Both the position numbers and the translations under genes were made by a program. Below, piece after piece: positions 23,061 through 34,629 of a DNA stretch of 64,000 nucleotides. The first letter of the stretch is position 1. Each line of letters starts with the position of its first letter. Under the pieces are notes generated by a model. It was given only the letters and a program-made list of their open reading frames with translations. It was not told the DNA's origin and searched no databases. Origin of the DNA: Lepeophtheirus salmonis (lineage: Eukaryota > Arthropoda > Copepoda > Siphonostomatoida > Caligidae); NCBI RefSeq assembly GCF_016086655.4, contig NC_052137.2, positions 310,001 to 374,000 on the forward strand, in the 5' to 3' direction.

Positions 23061-24479
23061 ATTTCGACAAGTCATATTTTTTACAATTCATTTAATGAGG
23101 GCTATGGAAATCTATGTAAAAATGGGAGTATTGGATAAATTACCTGGAGGGTTTTTTAAGTAAATGCTGGTAAGAACAAAATACAAATGTTCATATCAAT
23201 CATTCTTCTTATTCGAAAATCCTAGCGTCTTTTTAAAACCTTAAAATCTTGTCCTTCATGGGGCATTACGATCATCGAGCAAAGAAAACTTCAGCTTATA
23301 GTTATCTCTGTTAGCAGATATGTCGTCCCTTACGTTACCATACCTTTTTATTAGAATATCTTGGAAATAGTTTCACACTCACTGCAATTTAGCCAATATT
23401 ATAATGCCTGGTTTGTTCCATAAATTCCTCAGGGAAGTGGCTGCGAGACTGCAAGTTTGGCGTCTGACCCAGAACAAAGAAACTTCTTCCTCATTGCGTA
23501 GAAGAAGACTGCTTATATATTAGTATATATATATGTATATAAAGCAGAATAGTTCTTAATTAGTTTTAATTTTTAATCTCCCGGACAACACCGGGAATAA
23601 CTTCTCTAGTAATTATTATTTAGGAAAAAGAAATAAAAAATCATCATTTATTCGTTATATTACTTAAATAAGCAGCAAATAAGGGATAAATGACAATTGA
23701 TTAGTTGTTCTCGAATCTCAATGACTTGGACGATAAAAACAAAAACAAAACCCTATCACTGAAAATAATTAAAATTCACTTTGTTCCTATTGAAGGCCTA
23801 TTTTGAACTTGCTTGGTACATCAAATATATGTACATTCTTTTTTATGATGACCGAATGGATTTACTCCCTTTTTCATTTTTATTCATTTAATGCTCTGAT
23901 ATCATACATATATTTATACCAATAGGTATATGTACAATGTATACATATTGTACACGTTTTGGCTTTATTATGGTAATAAATCTGAAAGAAGAAGGTTAGC
24001 CCCCTCTTGATTCGTCCCAAACATATTTTTCCCCTCTCTTCGTCGTTTTTTTTATATTGTTTAAAAAGTGATATTGACTAAACAATCCAGGAGATATATA
24101 ATGCTTGCTATTATTGCGAGTTTTTTTTAGCACGGCATGGGAATGTGAACACATAATTCAATTATGGATATTCTATTTAGAATCATATCTAAATATGGTG
24201 TGTTTCAAGGTTAAAGCAATCTTGAACAGCAATCCAGAAATTGAAAGTTCCTACATTTTATATTTGCTTACAGCTAATGTTCTGTAAGTCCTCATTTAGG
24301 ACTGAAAAATACAGCCCCCTCCGGTTCAGTTTCTATATTTATAAAGTTACTTCATTGATGACGTCACTCAACTAATATTCTTCTATCTTTGAATCATTTT
24401 GGAATAAAAACTCTTAGTTACAAAAAAAGCCTAACCTGAAATCTTACGTATAAGTCAAGAACACTTACTAATTCAATCA
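23061..24479. other. Gene-free AT-rich DNA
   Basis: A near-palindrome TGTACAATGTATACATATTGTACA lies at about 23931-23954. CATTGATGACGTCACTCAAC (24351-24370) belongs, inverted, to the family of 19860. No gene is supported. Confidence 0.4.
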
Positions 24480-24918
24480 TTCAGGAAGCTTTATTGACTG
24501 AGGTCCATTGGGGTCCATTAAAAAGAGATCTTGGAAAGTTTCAAAACTGCTGTCAAGAAAGGAAAAATCTTGAAACCTGGATCCAGAAGAGTCCAACTTA
24601 GTTATCAAACCCTATAATCCTGACAACCCTTACAACCTACATGTCTCTTGCCATACAAACACCAAGGCCCTCAAAACCACTTGCAGCCAGCACTGGGATG
24701 CCATGACAGAGGACTACATCTACAGTGGTGTCAGATCTTCTGCCACTGCGTGGAAGCCATCATTGTCGCTAATGGCGGCTTCATTAATGATTAAGAGAGC
24801 TTCAAGACACATCGATTTATAGTAATAATTTTGTTGATATTGTATATTTAATTAATAAATATTATCTTGTTGAAGTTTAAAGTTCAGTAGTGTTCAGATT
24901 TTAATGGGCCACTCTGTA
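24480..24918 (+). pseudogene. maT/mariner transposase C-terminal relic with right terminus
   Basis: The + strand reads ALKTTCSQHWDAMTEDYI then, one frame over, CVEAIIVANGGFIND and a natural stop TAA at 24792-24794. This is the expected ending of maT-type transposases (family pattern VEAxIxANGGxIx). The element then ends CAGATTTTAATGGGCCACTCTGTA at 24918. The upstream part (24490-24640) is too degraded to align by eye, and the catalytic core is missing. Confidence 0.75.
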
Positions 24919-25059
24919 GTATTGACAGTCCTAAAGACTCTCAGTCTTAAAGACCTGTCTTAAAAATGGACTGTACTGGACTAAATAAAAAAGGACTGAA
25001 ACAAAACTAGCCTAATATTTTATTAAATTGTAGTCTTTGTATCTAAATTTCTAGCTATA

Positions 25060-25345
25060 GTTGAGATCTATAAGAATAACAACTATACTTGGAAGCCTTC
25101 ATTTGATTTATGAAGCCTCATTAGGCCCAAATATGGCCTATTTTATATCGAATCTATCAACATCTGATAATTTTATTGTGACGATGAATTTGAACAACTT
25201 TTATTGCAATTTGCAAAGCGGACAAAGAATAATTTATTAATTGCATCATCATTAATTTTTTTATTTCATATAAATACATAAATATACATACAACCCAAAA
25301 TTTCATAAACATACTTAAGTCAATTATTGGCATTGTATGCAATCC
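25060..25345 (-). repeat. Dispersed repeat (family of 16100), minus orientation, diverged
   Basis: AGGCCCAAATATGGCC, TATTGTGACGATGAATTTGA, GAATAATTTATTAATTG and TCAATTATTGGCATTGTATGC follow the inverse order of 16100-16460. It is the most diverged copy. The ORF on the minus strand at 25157-25369 is an effect of the repeat. Confidence 0.45.
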
Positions 25346-25389
25346 TCTGGTGTACCTAAAAGTAAACAAGACTTTAAACTATAGTTTTG

Positions 25390-25700
25390 ATTTCAAATAT
25401 CTAAGGGCTTCTTTTGCATACGGAAAAGGGGTTTCAGGAAGCAGACGGTATAAATACAAGAGGGAAGGGCTGGGGTAGATTATGGATCCAGGTCCGCTAC
25501 TAAGCTTGTAAGGGTCCTATAATATGATAATTACAATATTTATTAAGCCAGTGTTTCTCAAACTCTACAATTTACCATTTATACGAAACATGTGTACTAT
25601 GTATGTGTAGACGCTGAAAGCAATCATCAATTCTCCATCTTCCTTCACCCCTGGGCCTGAATTTTCTAGTGGTACCCCTTGTTTTAAGTGCTTGTTACTA
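25390..25700 (+). repeat. Composite dispersed repeat with hAT-like edge, copy 2
   Basis: Same order as 9900-10400: CAGACGGTATAAATA, GATTATGGATCCAGGTCC, CCTATAATATGATAA, then CCAGTGTTTCTCAAACTCT (25548), a classic hAT-type terminus, and ACATGTGTACTATGTATGTG. This copy lacks about 90 bases that copy 1 has after the hAT edge. Confidence 0.7.
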
Positions 25701-25915
25701 AAACAGAGTCTCTTAAAAAAGAACCAAGACATAAGACTGGAAACAACACCGGAACCGAGACCGAAAAAGCTGAACCTAAACCGGGCAGAGCCTTGGTTTT
25801 TAGGACTGAAATGCAAGGCTGAACTATTTTTGACCAAGATTGAAGTAGACGAGACCAGGGTCTTGAGTCCCAACCAAGAACCGACACAGCACTACCTAGG
25901 CACTGTCGATTAAAA
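25701..25915. repeat. ACTGAAATGCAAGGCTGAACT dispersed element
   Basis: TTAGGACTGAAATGCAAGGCTGAACT is nearly identical to 51868-51893. It is bracketed by AGACTGGAAACAACACCGG and CGACACAGCACTACC. Three long open frames on both strands here are shadows of a G+C-richer, purine-biased repeat; no protein family is recognised. Confidence 0.55.
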
Positions 25916-26295
25916 CATCTATTTAAAAGAGCTATAGAAATTTCTGCAAAAAAAAAACAAGAAAAAAACACGACATAATATAAGATCCTTTTCTCCAGAT
26001 GGTTCCTACACCTTCCATAAATTAAATTATGAGTATAAACATTGCCTTCAAGCGATTTTTCCCCTTAATTTGCGAGAAAGTATCGTGCATAGTTGGTAAC
26101 ATACGTCCTCATTTTTCATTATTATTCAACATGTTTATAAAGGGATTTGAAAACAATAGACCTCTTTTCTTTTTTGCTTTCTGTAAATTACGAGCCAGGC
26201 TTCAAGTATGCGAGTATTTACATGTCTACATAATACAAACATATGTATGTTAAATATGCCCTAAAATTCGCAGTAAATAGTTACAATGTATTATG

Positions 26296-26810
26296 GTAAG
26301 TATAAAAAAGCTGAAATTGTTTGCGTGAAAATCGATTAGTAAGCTAAAATAATCGAACAAGGTCTTATCTTTAAATTATATTAACAGTTTTTTGATTTCT
26401 TTGGTAAAACTCACAGTTTTTCATTAAGAAACAGCGACTTCTGGTCCCTTCAATTTTATAGTGTGATCATCATGAAAAATATCAAAATCTTACTATAATA
26501 ACCCTATACCAAATCGGCTGGAATTTTGTGTGTGACAATCGATCATTAAAGTAGAATAATCGAACAAGTTATATTTTTTAAATTATGCTAGCATTTTTTT
26601 ATTTTTTTTTATTCGTTTGGTCAAATCCGCAGTTTTTATAAAAGAACCACGACTTCTAAAGCCTTAGATTTTAAATGATGATCGTCATGAAAAATATTCA
26701 ATCTAATAATTTTGTACCGAATAAGGTGGAATTGTTTGTATGAACATCGATCGATGAACTAAAATAATTAATCGAACAAGTTTTGTTCTTTCAACTATAT
26801 CAACCTCATC
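26296..26810 (+). repeat. Three-unit tandem repeat, period about 208 bp
   Basis: Landmarks recur at 26311, 26518 and 26726: (C/G)TGgAATTnTTTGnnTGA..ATCGAT, then AAAATAATCGAACAAG, then GCAGTTTTT, ACGACTTCT and ATCATGAAAAATAT. Units diverge by an estimated 20-30%. A single diverged unit is at 43360-43470. Confidence 0.8.
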
Positions 26811-27247
26811 AAAACTGATGAGTACTGATTTGATTTCCGAAATTTATATGAAGTAATTAATATTTAATATAAATTTTCAAAAAAATAACTATTGTTTTTT
26901 TTTATAAAAATATCAGATTATAGCTTGCTAAAACACCAAAATCATTTTGTTAAGAATATATAAATAATAAAAATTGATATTTTAGAGATGTCTTATATTT
27001 ATACAAAAATATTTTTAACATTTTAATTGATATTAATGAGTGCAAAATTCATGGAGTAATTTTTAAAAATAATACAAAGTTAATTTGACATAATTATAAT
27101 AGTCGCTTAATTGATTATATTGTTATTAAATACATACACATTTTTTGGGTTTTCTTTTTTGCCCAATTCACTAATCATGTTATAAAAAGATATTTACTGA
27201 CAAAGTGCTAAAATAACTGATTTTGTTACTAAGAAAACGTACAATTT

Positions 27248-27803
27248 CAGGGGCGTCATCAGAGGGTGGGCTGGACCCCCCCTATATCCGAATTACCAAA
27301 AAATTAATTGTTTAAAAATTTAATTATTTTCCAAAAAAAAAAAGTAGTAATTGAATTTTTGAATTCTTTTGTAAACAGCTGTAAGTTTTTAAATTTTTTT
27401 GTAAAAAGCTATAGATTTTAGAAAAAGAAATACAAAAAATTTAATATTTGAAATATTTTTTCAAATATTTAACGTTCATAGTTTAATTTTTGAAATTTTT
27501 TGTAAATATCTCCATATTTTTTAAATTTTTTTCTAAAAATTCAATACATGAAAAAAATTCCAAAAATTTATTATTTAAAATTTAATTTTGAAATTTTTTT
27601 TCCAAAAAAGTTAATTTTTTTGTAAACAACTTTAGATTATTGAAATTTTTTCCAAAAAATGGAATATTTGCAATTCAATTTTTGATTTATTTTTTTCCTG
27701 GAAATTTAATTTTTATAATTTTTTGTGCATCATTATAGATTTTTATACACCAAGGCCCCAACACACAAAATAATATACATATATAATCCTACAGACACCC
27801 CTG
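27248..27803. mobile_element. MITE with CAGGGGCGTC-type ends and T-rich interior, 556 bp
   Basis: The left end is CAGGGGCGTCATCAG. The right end, inverted, is CAGGGGTGTCTGTAGG. The interior consists of many diverged copies of a unit like TTTTTGTAAACAGCTxTAGATTTTTGAAATTTTTT. There is no coding. It is among the best preserved members. Confidence 0.8.
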
Positions 27804-27869
27804 AATTTACTTTAAAAAAGTTACAACTTGTAAATAAAATATTCTCTTCTTCCTTCTTCTCTGTGAGCT

Positions 27870-28570
27870 ACGTAATTTTGCCTTTAAATATTTTGCCTCA
27901 GGACATTTTCCCTTAAAATCATTATGCCTCAAGGATATTTCGCCTAAATATGTAAATTTATGAAGTTTATACATCCTTATTCGTTATTTTTGGTTGGAAT
28001 TATTGCTATTTTATAATTTTTTTCGAAATTTGTATTTTGTATAACTATAAAACGCATTAAATGATTGTTTTTGTTGGAAAAAGGAAGGAATCATCTCCCA
28101 AAGTTTCAATGCATACACCAACTAAATCTTACAATGTATTGAATTCGAACCAGAGACAAAGTGGGTAATAAAATTAGTATAATAAGAAAAACAACAGTAA
28201 ATAAACACCTTTCTTAATCACTTCTCCGCTAGTAATTATCATTAGACATGATGGATTATTCATACTAGAAAAGACTAATGGATTGATGAACAGGCATGAT
28301 ATGAGGTAAAATCATAACTCCATCATTAGTCCAACCAAAAATAAACATTCAATGCATTTGATAGTAATAAATATTACTCATTTTGATTGTAGAAATTTCA
28401 AAGTCAACATCATTTTCAAACCATAATAAAGAATTACAAAGTAAAAAGTCATATATTTATATATATTAAAGCGAAATATCCTTGAGGCAAAATGGCTTTA
28501 TTCCAAATGTCCTAAGGCGCAATGTTTTAAGGGAAAAGGCTTTGAGGTAAAGTAGTTTATGAAAATTGTA
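27870..28570. mobile_element. Element with long inverted ends made of TTTTGCCTCAAGGA-type subrepeats
   Basis: The left arm (about 27873-27950) and the inverted right arm (about 28465-28555) share the order TTTGCCT..., CCTCAGGACATTT / CCTTAGGACATTT, TTCCCTTAAAA and GCCTCAAGGATATTTCGC. The roughly 500-base interior is plain AT-rich DNA. Terminal inverted repeats of about 80 bases with no transposase suggest a non-autonomous DNA transposon. The superfamily is not assigned. Confidence 0.7.
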
Positions 28571-29459
28571 CCGGGAACCCGTCACGCACCTCCCTTCTTC
28601 TATTGAGTAATTCATACCAACAAGGGTATAAAGGTTTCGTGAATCCATGAGGCAGAGATCAATCGTATCCTCAGTCTAATTTACCAAGTGACGTAGAATA
28701 ATGTCGCGGTTTGGCAAAAGGGCAGAGTTTATCCAACAAAAATTGAACTAGAGGAATAGATCGATAGAGAAGAAGTATAGTGAAACTATGATTTCAATGA
28801 TAGCTCCACCAAAAATTGACCTAATAATGTCATTAAATCCAAGTTAAATGTGTAAAAAGTTTAACTTTTTACAAAAATATATATATAAACACATTTTTTT
28901 CCCCAATAGCTCAATTTTTCAAATTCTTTCCAAAGATCAAGCAAAAAAAAAAAAAAAATATATATATATAATCCTGTGGACGACCCCCCTGTTCCATCAA
29001 CAACTTTTATTTTCTCCCTCAAAAAACGAAGAATATATTGATCTAATTCTCTCTAATTGTCTCTTTCACTCACAAACAAATATACATATTTATACATATA
29101 ACCATTGCAGATTTGTATACACTTTCAGACATTACATGTATTTGTTCCAAACAGGGCTGTAATTACACATACATTCATATTTGACACACTCACAAAACAA
29201 CTTTGTAAAAACAAACAAATATGGCAACTAACTTTGATGTGTGAAATAAATAAATCTTCAATTACTTATTAGAATGAAGGGGAAAACGAAGATTGCAAAA
29301 ACTAAAAATCTCATTACCTGTCAACTCAACTTGAATGTTGACTCAATTCTTAATTGCTTTTATTTGCCTACATACTTTATACAAAACACGAATAAAGTAT
29401 ACATGTAAATACCATGGACATATATGGTGACTCAACACAAAAACAGTCCTGAGAAAAAA
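28571..29459. other. Gene-free DNA with TATATA runs
   Basis: ATATATATAATCCTGTGGACGACCCCCC at about 28960-28988 is a solo right end of the CAGGGGCGTC family. The 104-codon open frame at 28848-29162 runs through it and is not a gene. Confidence 0.45.
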
Positions 29460-29850
29460 CCAAGAAAAAAATACAAAATCAATATTTATTTGTTTACTTC
29501 ATATAAACATTCAGCCTAATATTTTATAAATATATTTGAGTCATTTATATGCTTACTATTCAAATTTCTGGAATGATTTAAGATACCCCAGGGATTTAGG
29601 TATAGTTTAATACCTTTATGTAATTTAAGACACTTATATTAGCCCCGATATGACCCTCTCAATTCAAATCTGTCAACTTCTCATTCTTTATTGTGACAAT
29701 CAGTTTTGAGTACTTTAATAGTGACATTTGCTGCACACAGTAAGATATAATAAGAATAATTTACTCAAATAAGTTGCAATACACACTCAATTGTGAGAAA
29801 AATTTATTCTAGTTTGCTGTTGGGTTAATGAGCCACATATTTAGTAGGTA
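29460..29850 (-). repeat. Dispersed repeat (family of 16100), minus orientation
   Basis: ATTTGAGTCATTTATATGC, CTATTCAAATTTCTGG.ATGATTTAAGATA, CCCCGATATGACC, TTTATTGTGACAATC, and ACTCAATTGTGAGAAAAATTTATTCTAG. It is collinear with 37310-37690 over more than 300 bases. Confidence 0.7.
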
Positions 29851-31139
29851 ATAAGTCTTGTACTATCTCGTTAACTCTACTTTAAAGAGGTGGCGAGAGT
29901 TTGAATCATAAAATTGAGCACATTAATGAAAATCTGTTATTGTTGTATTTCAAACAAATATATATCACTTCTGGAGAAAAAAGAAACAAAAAGCTTGGAG
30001 ATCAGCACTACGTGTTACACCTAAGATATCGCCACGTAACTTGGGGTCAACTGTCAAACCAGCTTATAAGTTTGCAAGCCCCTGGAAGATGAGTTTGGCC
30101 AGAAAGATCGTCCTTGCAGTGTTAAACCAGTCAAGCTAACATGTGTGATATGTTATGAATCACATACAAGAAGAAATACAATTCAAAAAGGGATCTATTC
30201 CATGTCCAAAGGGACTTGAGCAATTAATTAGTAGATATATTACGTAGAACTTTATTTCCAAATTTGTTTTATGGTCGTAAACGAATACATACATATAGTC
30301 AAGGTGAAGGACAACTTGGGTTGTAAAATGAGAGTAGGCCCCGATTACTCGGAGGGGGGGGGGGAAGTAATCAGTAAGTTTCAAACTATTTAGTTTAAAA
30401 GAAACCTTTATTACATCTATATAACCTCGTCAATTTGAGCTCTGCAACTCAATTTGATCCAAAGTTATTCCTGATTATGTATTTTTAACGTTTTGATCGA
30501 TCTACATTAGCCTTTAACCTCCCAAAATTTAGTGGCTTCTTACTGTGACCATATATTTATTCGTACCAAGTGACATTAAAATCATTTTTCACCAATGCCG
30601 GAATTCTGGTGACCAGCAGACAAACAAGCAGACGTGCTAGATGATAAATTAACCAATTTACTACTTTTTTATTTATTAAAATTACTAATTTTCTACACCC
30701 TTGAAATATTCAAAGCAAGAATGCAGAAACGCAAAATGGTCAGCTGGGAAGAGGGTAAGCATTTTTTTTTTTTTTAAATTATTATTTTAAGTACTTTTAT
30801 CTTTGTCAAAGGCGAAAGGATACCAAAAGCTTGAGGTATCGAAACCTTCTAAAAGTGGTTTCAATTTATAAAAGCATAACACTATGTTGTTCCTTTCACA
30901 TAGTATGTACAGATCAGAGCCATTCATTTTTTTTTTTTTTTATTAGTGTTTTGTGAGGTTCATATCCTGTGTTTTTATTTCAAAAACACATTGAAGAAGA
31001 TATGTGCTACCGTCAATCTACGAGTTACAACGTATATAATTTGATTGCATCTTTCCTCTGTTTCTTATGTGGCAAAAAATAATAATATCATTTTGTTATT
31101 AGCCTCATTTTTATAAAATTATCCAATCTTTATTTCCGA
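29851..31139. other. Gene-free DNA
   Basis: The G+C-richer patch 30000-30130 has no recognisable product. Poly-T runs lie at about 30763-30775 and 30929-30942. A G tract of 11 lies at about 30353-30363. Nothing else is supported. Confidence 0.35.
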
Positions 31140-31740
31140 AAAAAATCAGGGATCATTATTTTTTAATTCTTGGAAAGAAAATTTTTTGATATACGATAAT
31201 CACTAGTGTGTGTGTGTGTGGGATTACTGACGATTTGTTGGGTTGTTACAAGTGTAAGTCTTTGTCACGGGCTCAGAGAAAAAATTGAGGATCCACATTC
31301 GAGTACTTATTTCTTCGTATGTCCCTGCTAGATATGGAAAGGGATGATGTATGAGGGTTGATCTTCATTCGCAGCTTCTTTTAGCTCATATAATAAAATA
31401 TCATAACAGCTATGCTGCTAATCTCTCAAATATTCTTCAAACTGTCCAGGTTACAATGTCGTTTTTCAGTTTCCTTTATTTTAGGATAACAGGAGATCAT
31501 ATGATTATCTTGTATACCTTTGGATAGAGTTGTATTAAATATAAACTGTCAAAAAAATTAAAGTGATAATCAGGACAACTTGTAGAATGTTTGAGAGAGA
31601 AGCAGCTTAGCTGTCATTACGTTTCATGACGTATATTTCTTTACTCTTATAGCGGCTAGCAGCTAATTGAATAAAACCCCATGACATCAAAGCTGCTCAT
31701 ACCCCAAACATTCTTCAAAATGTCAGGTCTTTTATATGTA
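31140..31740 (+). repeat. Two partial copies of the AGCTAAGCTGCTCTCC family
   Basis: Copy a (31140-31480) has CACTAGTGTGTGTGTG, AAGTGTAAGTCTTTGTCACGGGCTCAGAG, GAGGATC.ACATTCGAGTA and CATAACAGCTATGCTGCT..AATATTCTTCAAACTGTC. Copy b (31640-31740) retains GCTAATTGAATAAAACCCCATGACATCAAAGCTGCTC and CAAACATTCTTCAAAATGTCAGG. A stretch of inverse orientation (31600-31640, GAGAAGCAGCTTAGCTGTCATTACG) lies between them. Confidence 0.65.
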
Positions 31741-31917
31741 CATAACGACTCTAGATATTTTGTTGAAGAAGTAATTACTTGATTCAATTTTGCTCTAAAA
31801 TAACAAGTATCATATTGGAATGAAAGCATTTACTTCTATAATAATCGGTTGACAAATAAATCATAAAATCTTTAACTTTAGCTGCATTCGTCAATATCAA
31901 CATTAAAACCCTTGAAA

Positions 31918-32583
31918 TAATGAGACAAATTCTCTAATTTCAAATTTCATTGTGACGTCAATTCTATTAGGAGTGTCCACAGGGGGTTAAATAGCTAAAG
32001 ATTTTTGATCTTTTTCTACGAAAATTTTTATATTAGAAATTAATTTACAAATTTTTTTCCAAAAAAATTAATTTTTTGTGTATGGCCATTGATTTTCGAA
32101 ATTTTTTTCCAGGAAAATTAATATTTTAAAAACAAAATTTCCATAAAAAATTCTGTTTGTTCTAAACAGCTCTGATTGTGAAAAAATTTCAAAATTATTA
32201 GCTATTAATTTAATTTTTGTCCACGAAAAAACCCTTAAATTGAAGAAGATAATGAGACAAATTTTCAAATTTCATTGTGACGTCAATTCTATTCGGGGTG
32301 TCTGCAGGGGGTGTTATATAGCTATAGATTTTTGATCTTTTTCTACGAAAAATTTTATATTAGAAATTAATTTTTAAATTTTTTTTTCCAAAAAAACTAC
32401 TTTTTTGTGTATTGCTATTGATTTTCGAAATTTTTTTCCAGGAAAATTAATATTTTAAAAACAAAATTTCCATAAAAAATTCTATTTTTTCTAAACAGCT
32501 CTGGATTTTGAAAAATTTTCCTAAAAAATTAAATTTTTTGTGTATAGCTATTAATTTATTTTTTTTCACCAAAATTAATATTT
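31918..32583 (+). repeat. Tandem duplication of about 332 bp inside a T-rich element
   Basis: TGAGACAAAT..TCAAATTTCATTGTGACGTCAATTCTATT at 31921 recurs at 32253. The following T-rich 250 bases are closely similar throughout (GATTTTTGATCTTTTTCTACGAAAA, AAAACAAAATTTCCATAAAAAATTCT). The duplicated unit includes flanking non-element DNA plus the left half of the MITE. Confidence 0.85.
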
Positions 32584-32784
32584 TAAAAAGCAAAATTTCC
32601 GCTTTTTCTGAACAGCTCTGGATTTTGAAAGTTTTTTCCTAAAAATTAAATTTTTCTCAGAATAATTGTTGATTTTTGAAATGTTTTTGAATAAATTTAC
32701 TTTTGAATTTTATTTTTTTTTCAAAAAAATCCAAAAACCAAATATATATATACATATTTATATATAATGCTGTGGACGCCCCTG
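31968..32784. mobile_element. CAGGGGCGTC-type MITE, enlarged by internal duplication
   Basis: The left end is TAGGAGTGTCCACAGGGGG (a second left end, CGGGGTGTCTGCAGGGGG, sits at 32291 through the duplication). The right end GCTGTGGACGCCCCTG is at 32770-32784. The interior is T-rich with AACAGCTCTGGATTTTGAAA repeats. Confidence 0.75.
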
Positions 32785-33579
32785 ATTATACATACATACA
32801 CCATTTTTAGGGACACAGAGGGCTGGAAGTAGATAAAAGACCCTCTTCCCAATTTAATTCAACTTTCAGACAATTAAAAAGAATCGAGAGAGAGAATGAA
32901 AAAGGAATAAAGAGCTGCTCAATTTAATTTAATCATAGTCATTATTGTTATTTTTCTTTCGAAGGAAGGAAAAGAAGCAGGAAAAGAAGAAAAGAACCAC
33001 AGATGTATGAAAGAGAGGAGAAGAAGAATAAGTTAAATTTCTCTCCATAGACTACTTGAAAAAGTCATTTATAAATATATCCCAGAACATAAAAAATTAA
33101 TTATTATGATTGTTGTTGTTGGAAGAAGTTCCCTTAAGGCTAAGGAAAAAGAAGACGTTCGTTCAGTTCTTGTTGTTATATTATTATTATTATTTTATAC
33201 TCAGCAGAAATGTTGAAACACTCACATCAGAAAGAAGGAAAGAAAAAAAAAGTAAAAAAAAAAAAAATGAACGGAAATCCGAACAATAAAACGTGTCTAT
33301 TAAAGACAGAAGAAGAAGAAGAAAATAAACCAACTTCAAGTCAACAACTCTTTGGTTTGTTGACCTTTGAGCTATGTACATACATACATATATTAATAAT
33401 AATATGGATACAATTACCATGTGACCATGGGAAATTGACACACGCTGCTATTGGCTATTGTAACGGGCACTATCCTCATAATTGTAAAAAATATGAACTG
33501 AAAGCGTGTCATTTTTTTTTTTCAGGTGACCATCTGAAAAGTGTTTAATAACTTCCAAAGCTCTCACCATTATTATTTA
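32785..33579. other. Gene-free purine-rich DNA
   Basis: A/G-rich strand bias (AAGAAGAGGAGAAGAAG-like) runs from 32960 to 33340, with (TTA)n at 33180-33195. The 112-codon open frame at 33210-33548 is poly-Lys/Glu at its start and crosses low-complexity sequence. It is not convincing. Confidence 0.4.
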
Positions 33580-34600
33580 ACTCTTATAAGCAGTGATGTA
33601 AATTTTGTGCTTTTTTTGTGCTTTTTTTAGCTGGCCCATCTGTAATCTATAGAAGAAATTTGCTTTTCCTTAGCAGTTGTCATTATTATTTAATGCCTGA
33701 GTAGTAAAAATCTTTTCCAATATGGATTCATTTAGATTAAAAACCTGATTGACCTTTCGTGTGTGTTCATAAAAAACCTTCAGGATTTATAGCAGAGTTA
33801 GAATTGTAAGTCCTTGTCGGACACAAAGTAGAATTGGAGATCGATATCTGAGTCATTCCTGCCAATGGCTTTGTTTATGTCCTTCTCCTCTCCCCCCTTT
33901 TGTCACAGCTGATTGCTTATCTAATGAAATACAATAGCATTATTATTCTTTCTCTCTGCAAAAATATTTTTCAAATTGTCAGGGTTACCAGTTTGATTTT
34001 CAGTTTCTTTTTTTTATCATGCCCATTCTACACTGGATTTTCATCACTATTTATAATAGTAAGTCCTTACTTACTGGGAGTAAACTTGAGGATCGGCATC
34101 AGAGGCATTCCATTCTTTGTCTTTGCAATAAACGGACGATTGCAGCTGATGTAATAAAACATAATAACAGCTAAGCTGCTCTCTTCCTAAACATTACTCA
34201 AATTGTCAGGATGACCACATTAACTTTGAGTTTCTTTCATTTTCCAAACATAATAAAATCATTATTTTTTCATTCTTGAAGACAGAACATCTCAGTGTCT
34301 AGTAATAACTAGTGTGTGTGCTCATGAAAGACATAAAGTAACGTGTGTTTGGGAGTTATAACTTATAAGTGTAGGACATTTTTGAACTAAGAGAGGACTT
34401 GAGGATCTGCATCGGAGTCATAGGAGTCTCCATTTCCTTGTTATATACAGAGTGGAATTTGAGTTTACTTACTTCCTCTGACGACTGTTTACAGCTGATC
34501 AAAACAAAACGTTATGACAGGGAAGCTGCTCTCCTTCCAAACATTCTTCAAATTGCCGCCAGGATTACCATATTAATTTAAAATTAAGAGTGAAATATGC
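33580..34600 (+). repeat. Head-to-tail cluster of three AGCTAAGCTGCTCTCC-family units
   Basis: Each unit runs: (TTATCATTATT) - GTGTGTGTTCATGAAA - TTATAAGTGTAAGTCCTTGTTGGACTC - GAGTAGAATTGAGGATCGGCATC - CAGCTGATxTAATAAAAC - GTTATGACAGCTAAGCTGCTCTCC - CAAACATTCTTCAAATTGTCAGGGTTACC. The third block lies at about 33903, 34144 and 34492, giving spacings of roughly 240 and 350 bases. Open frames in this region are broken in sister units. Confidence 0.8.
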
Positions 34601-34629
34601 ACAAATCACATTCTGTATAGAACATATTC

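Noticed and set aside
25565..25971. Two overlapping minus-strand frames of 95-102 codons with Ser/Leu/Phe-rich sequence
   Set aside because: They fall on a dispersed repeat (sister copies at 51770 and 8745) whose other copies do not keep the frame.
28848..29162. 104-codon + frame
   Set aside because: Runs through TATATA and a solo MITE end; residue use reflects AT content.
31195..31220. (GT)n run as a regulatory or Z-DNA element
   Set aside because: Part of the dispersed repeat's GTGTGTG block, with no separate evidence of function.
33210..33548. 112-codon frame, longest outside svp
   Set aside because: Begins in A-rich Lys/Glu low complexity and runs through AT-rich DNA; no domain, no family composition, overlaps another frame on the opposite strand.
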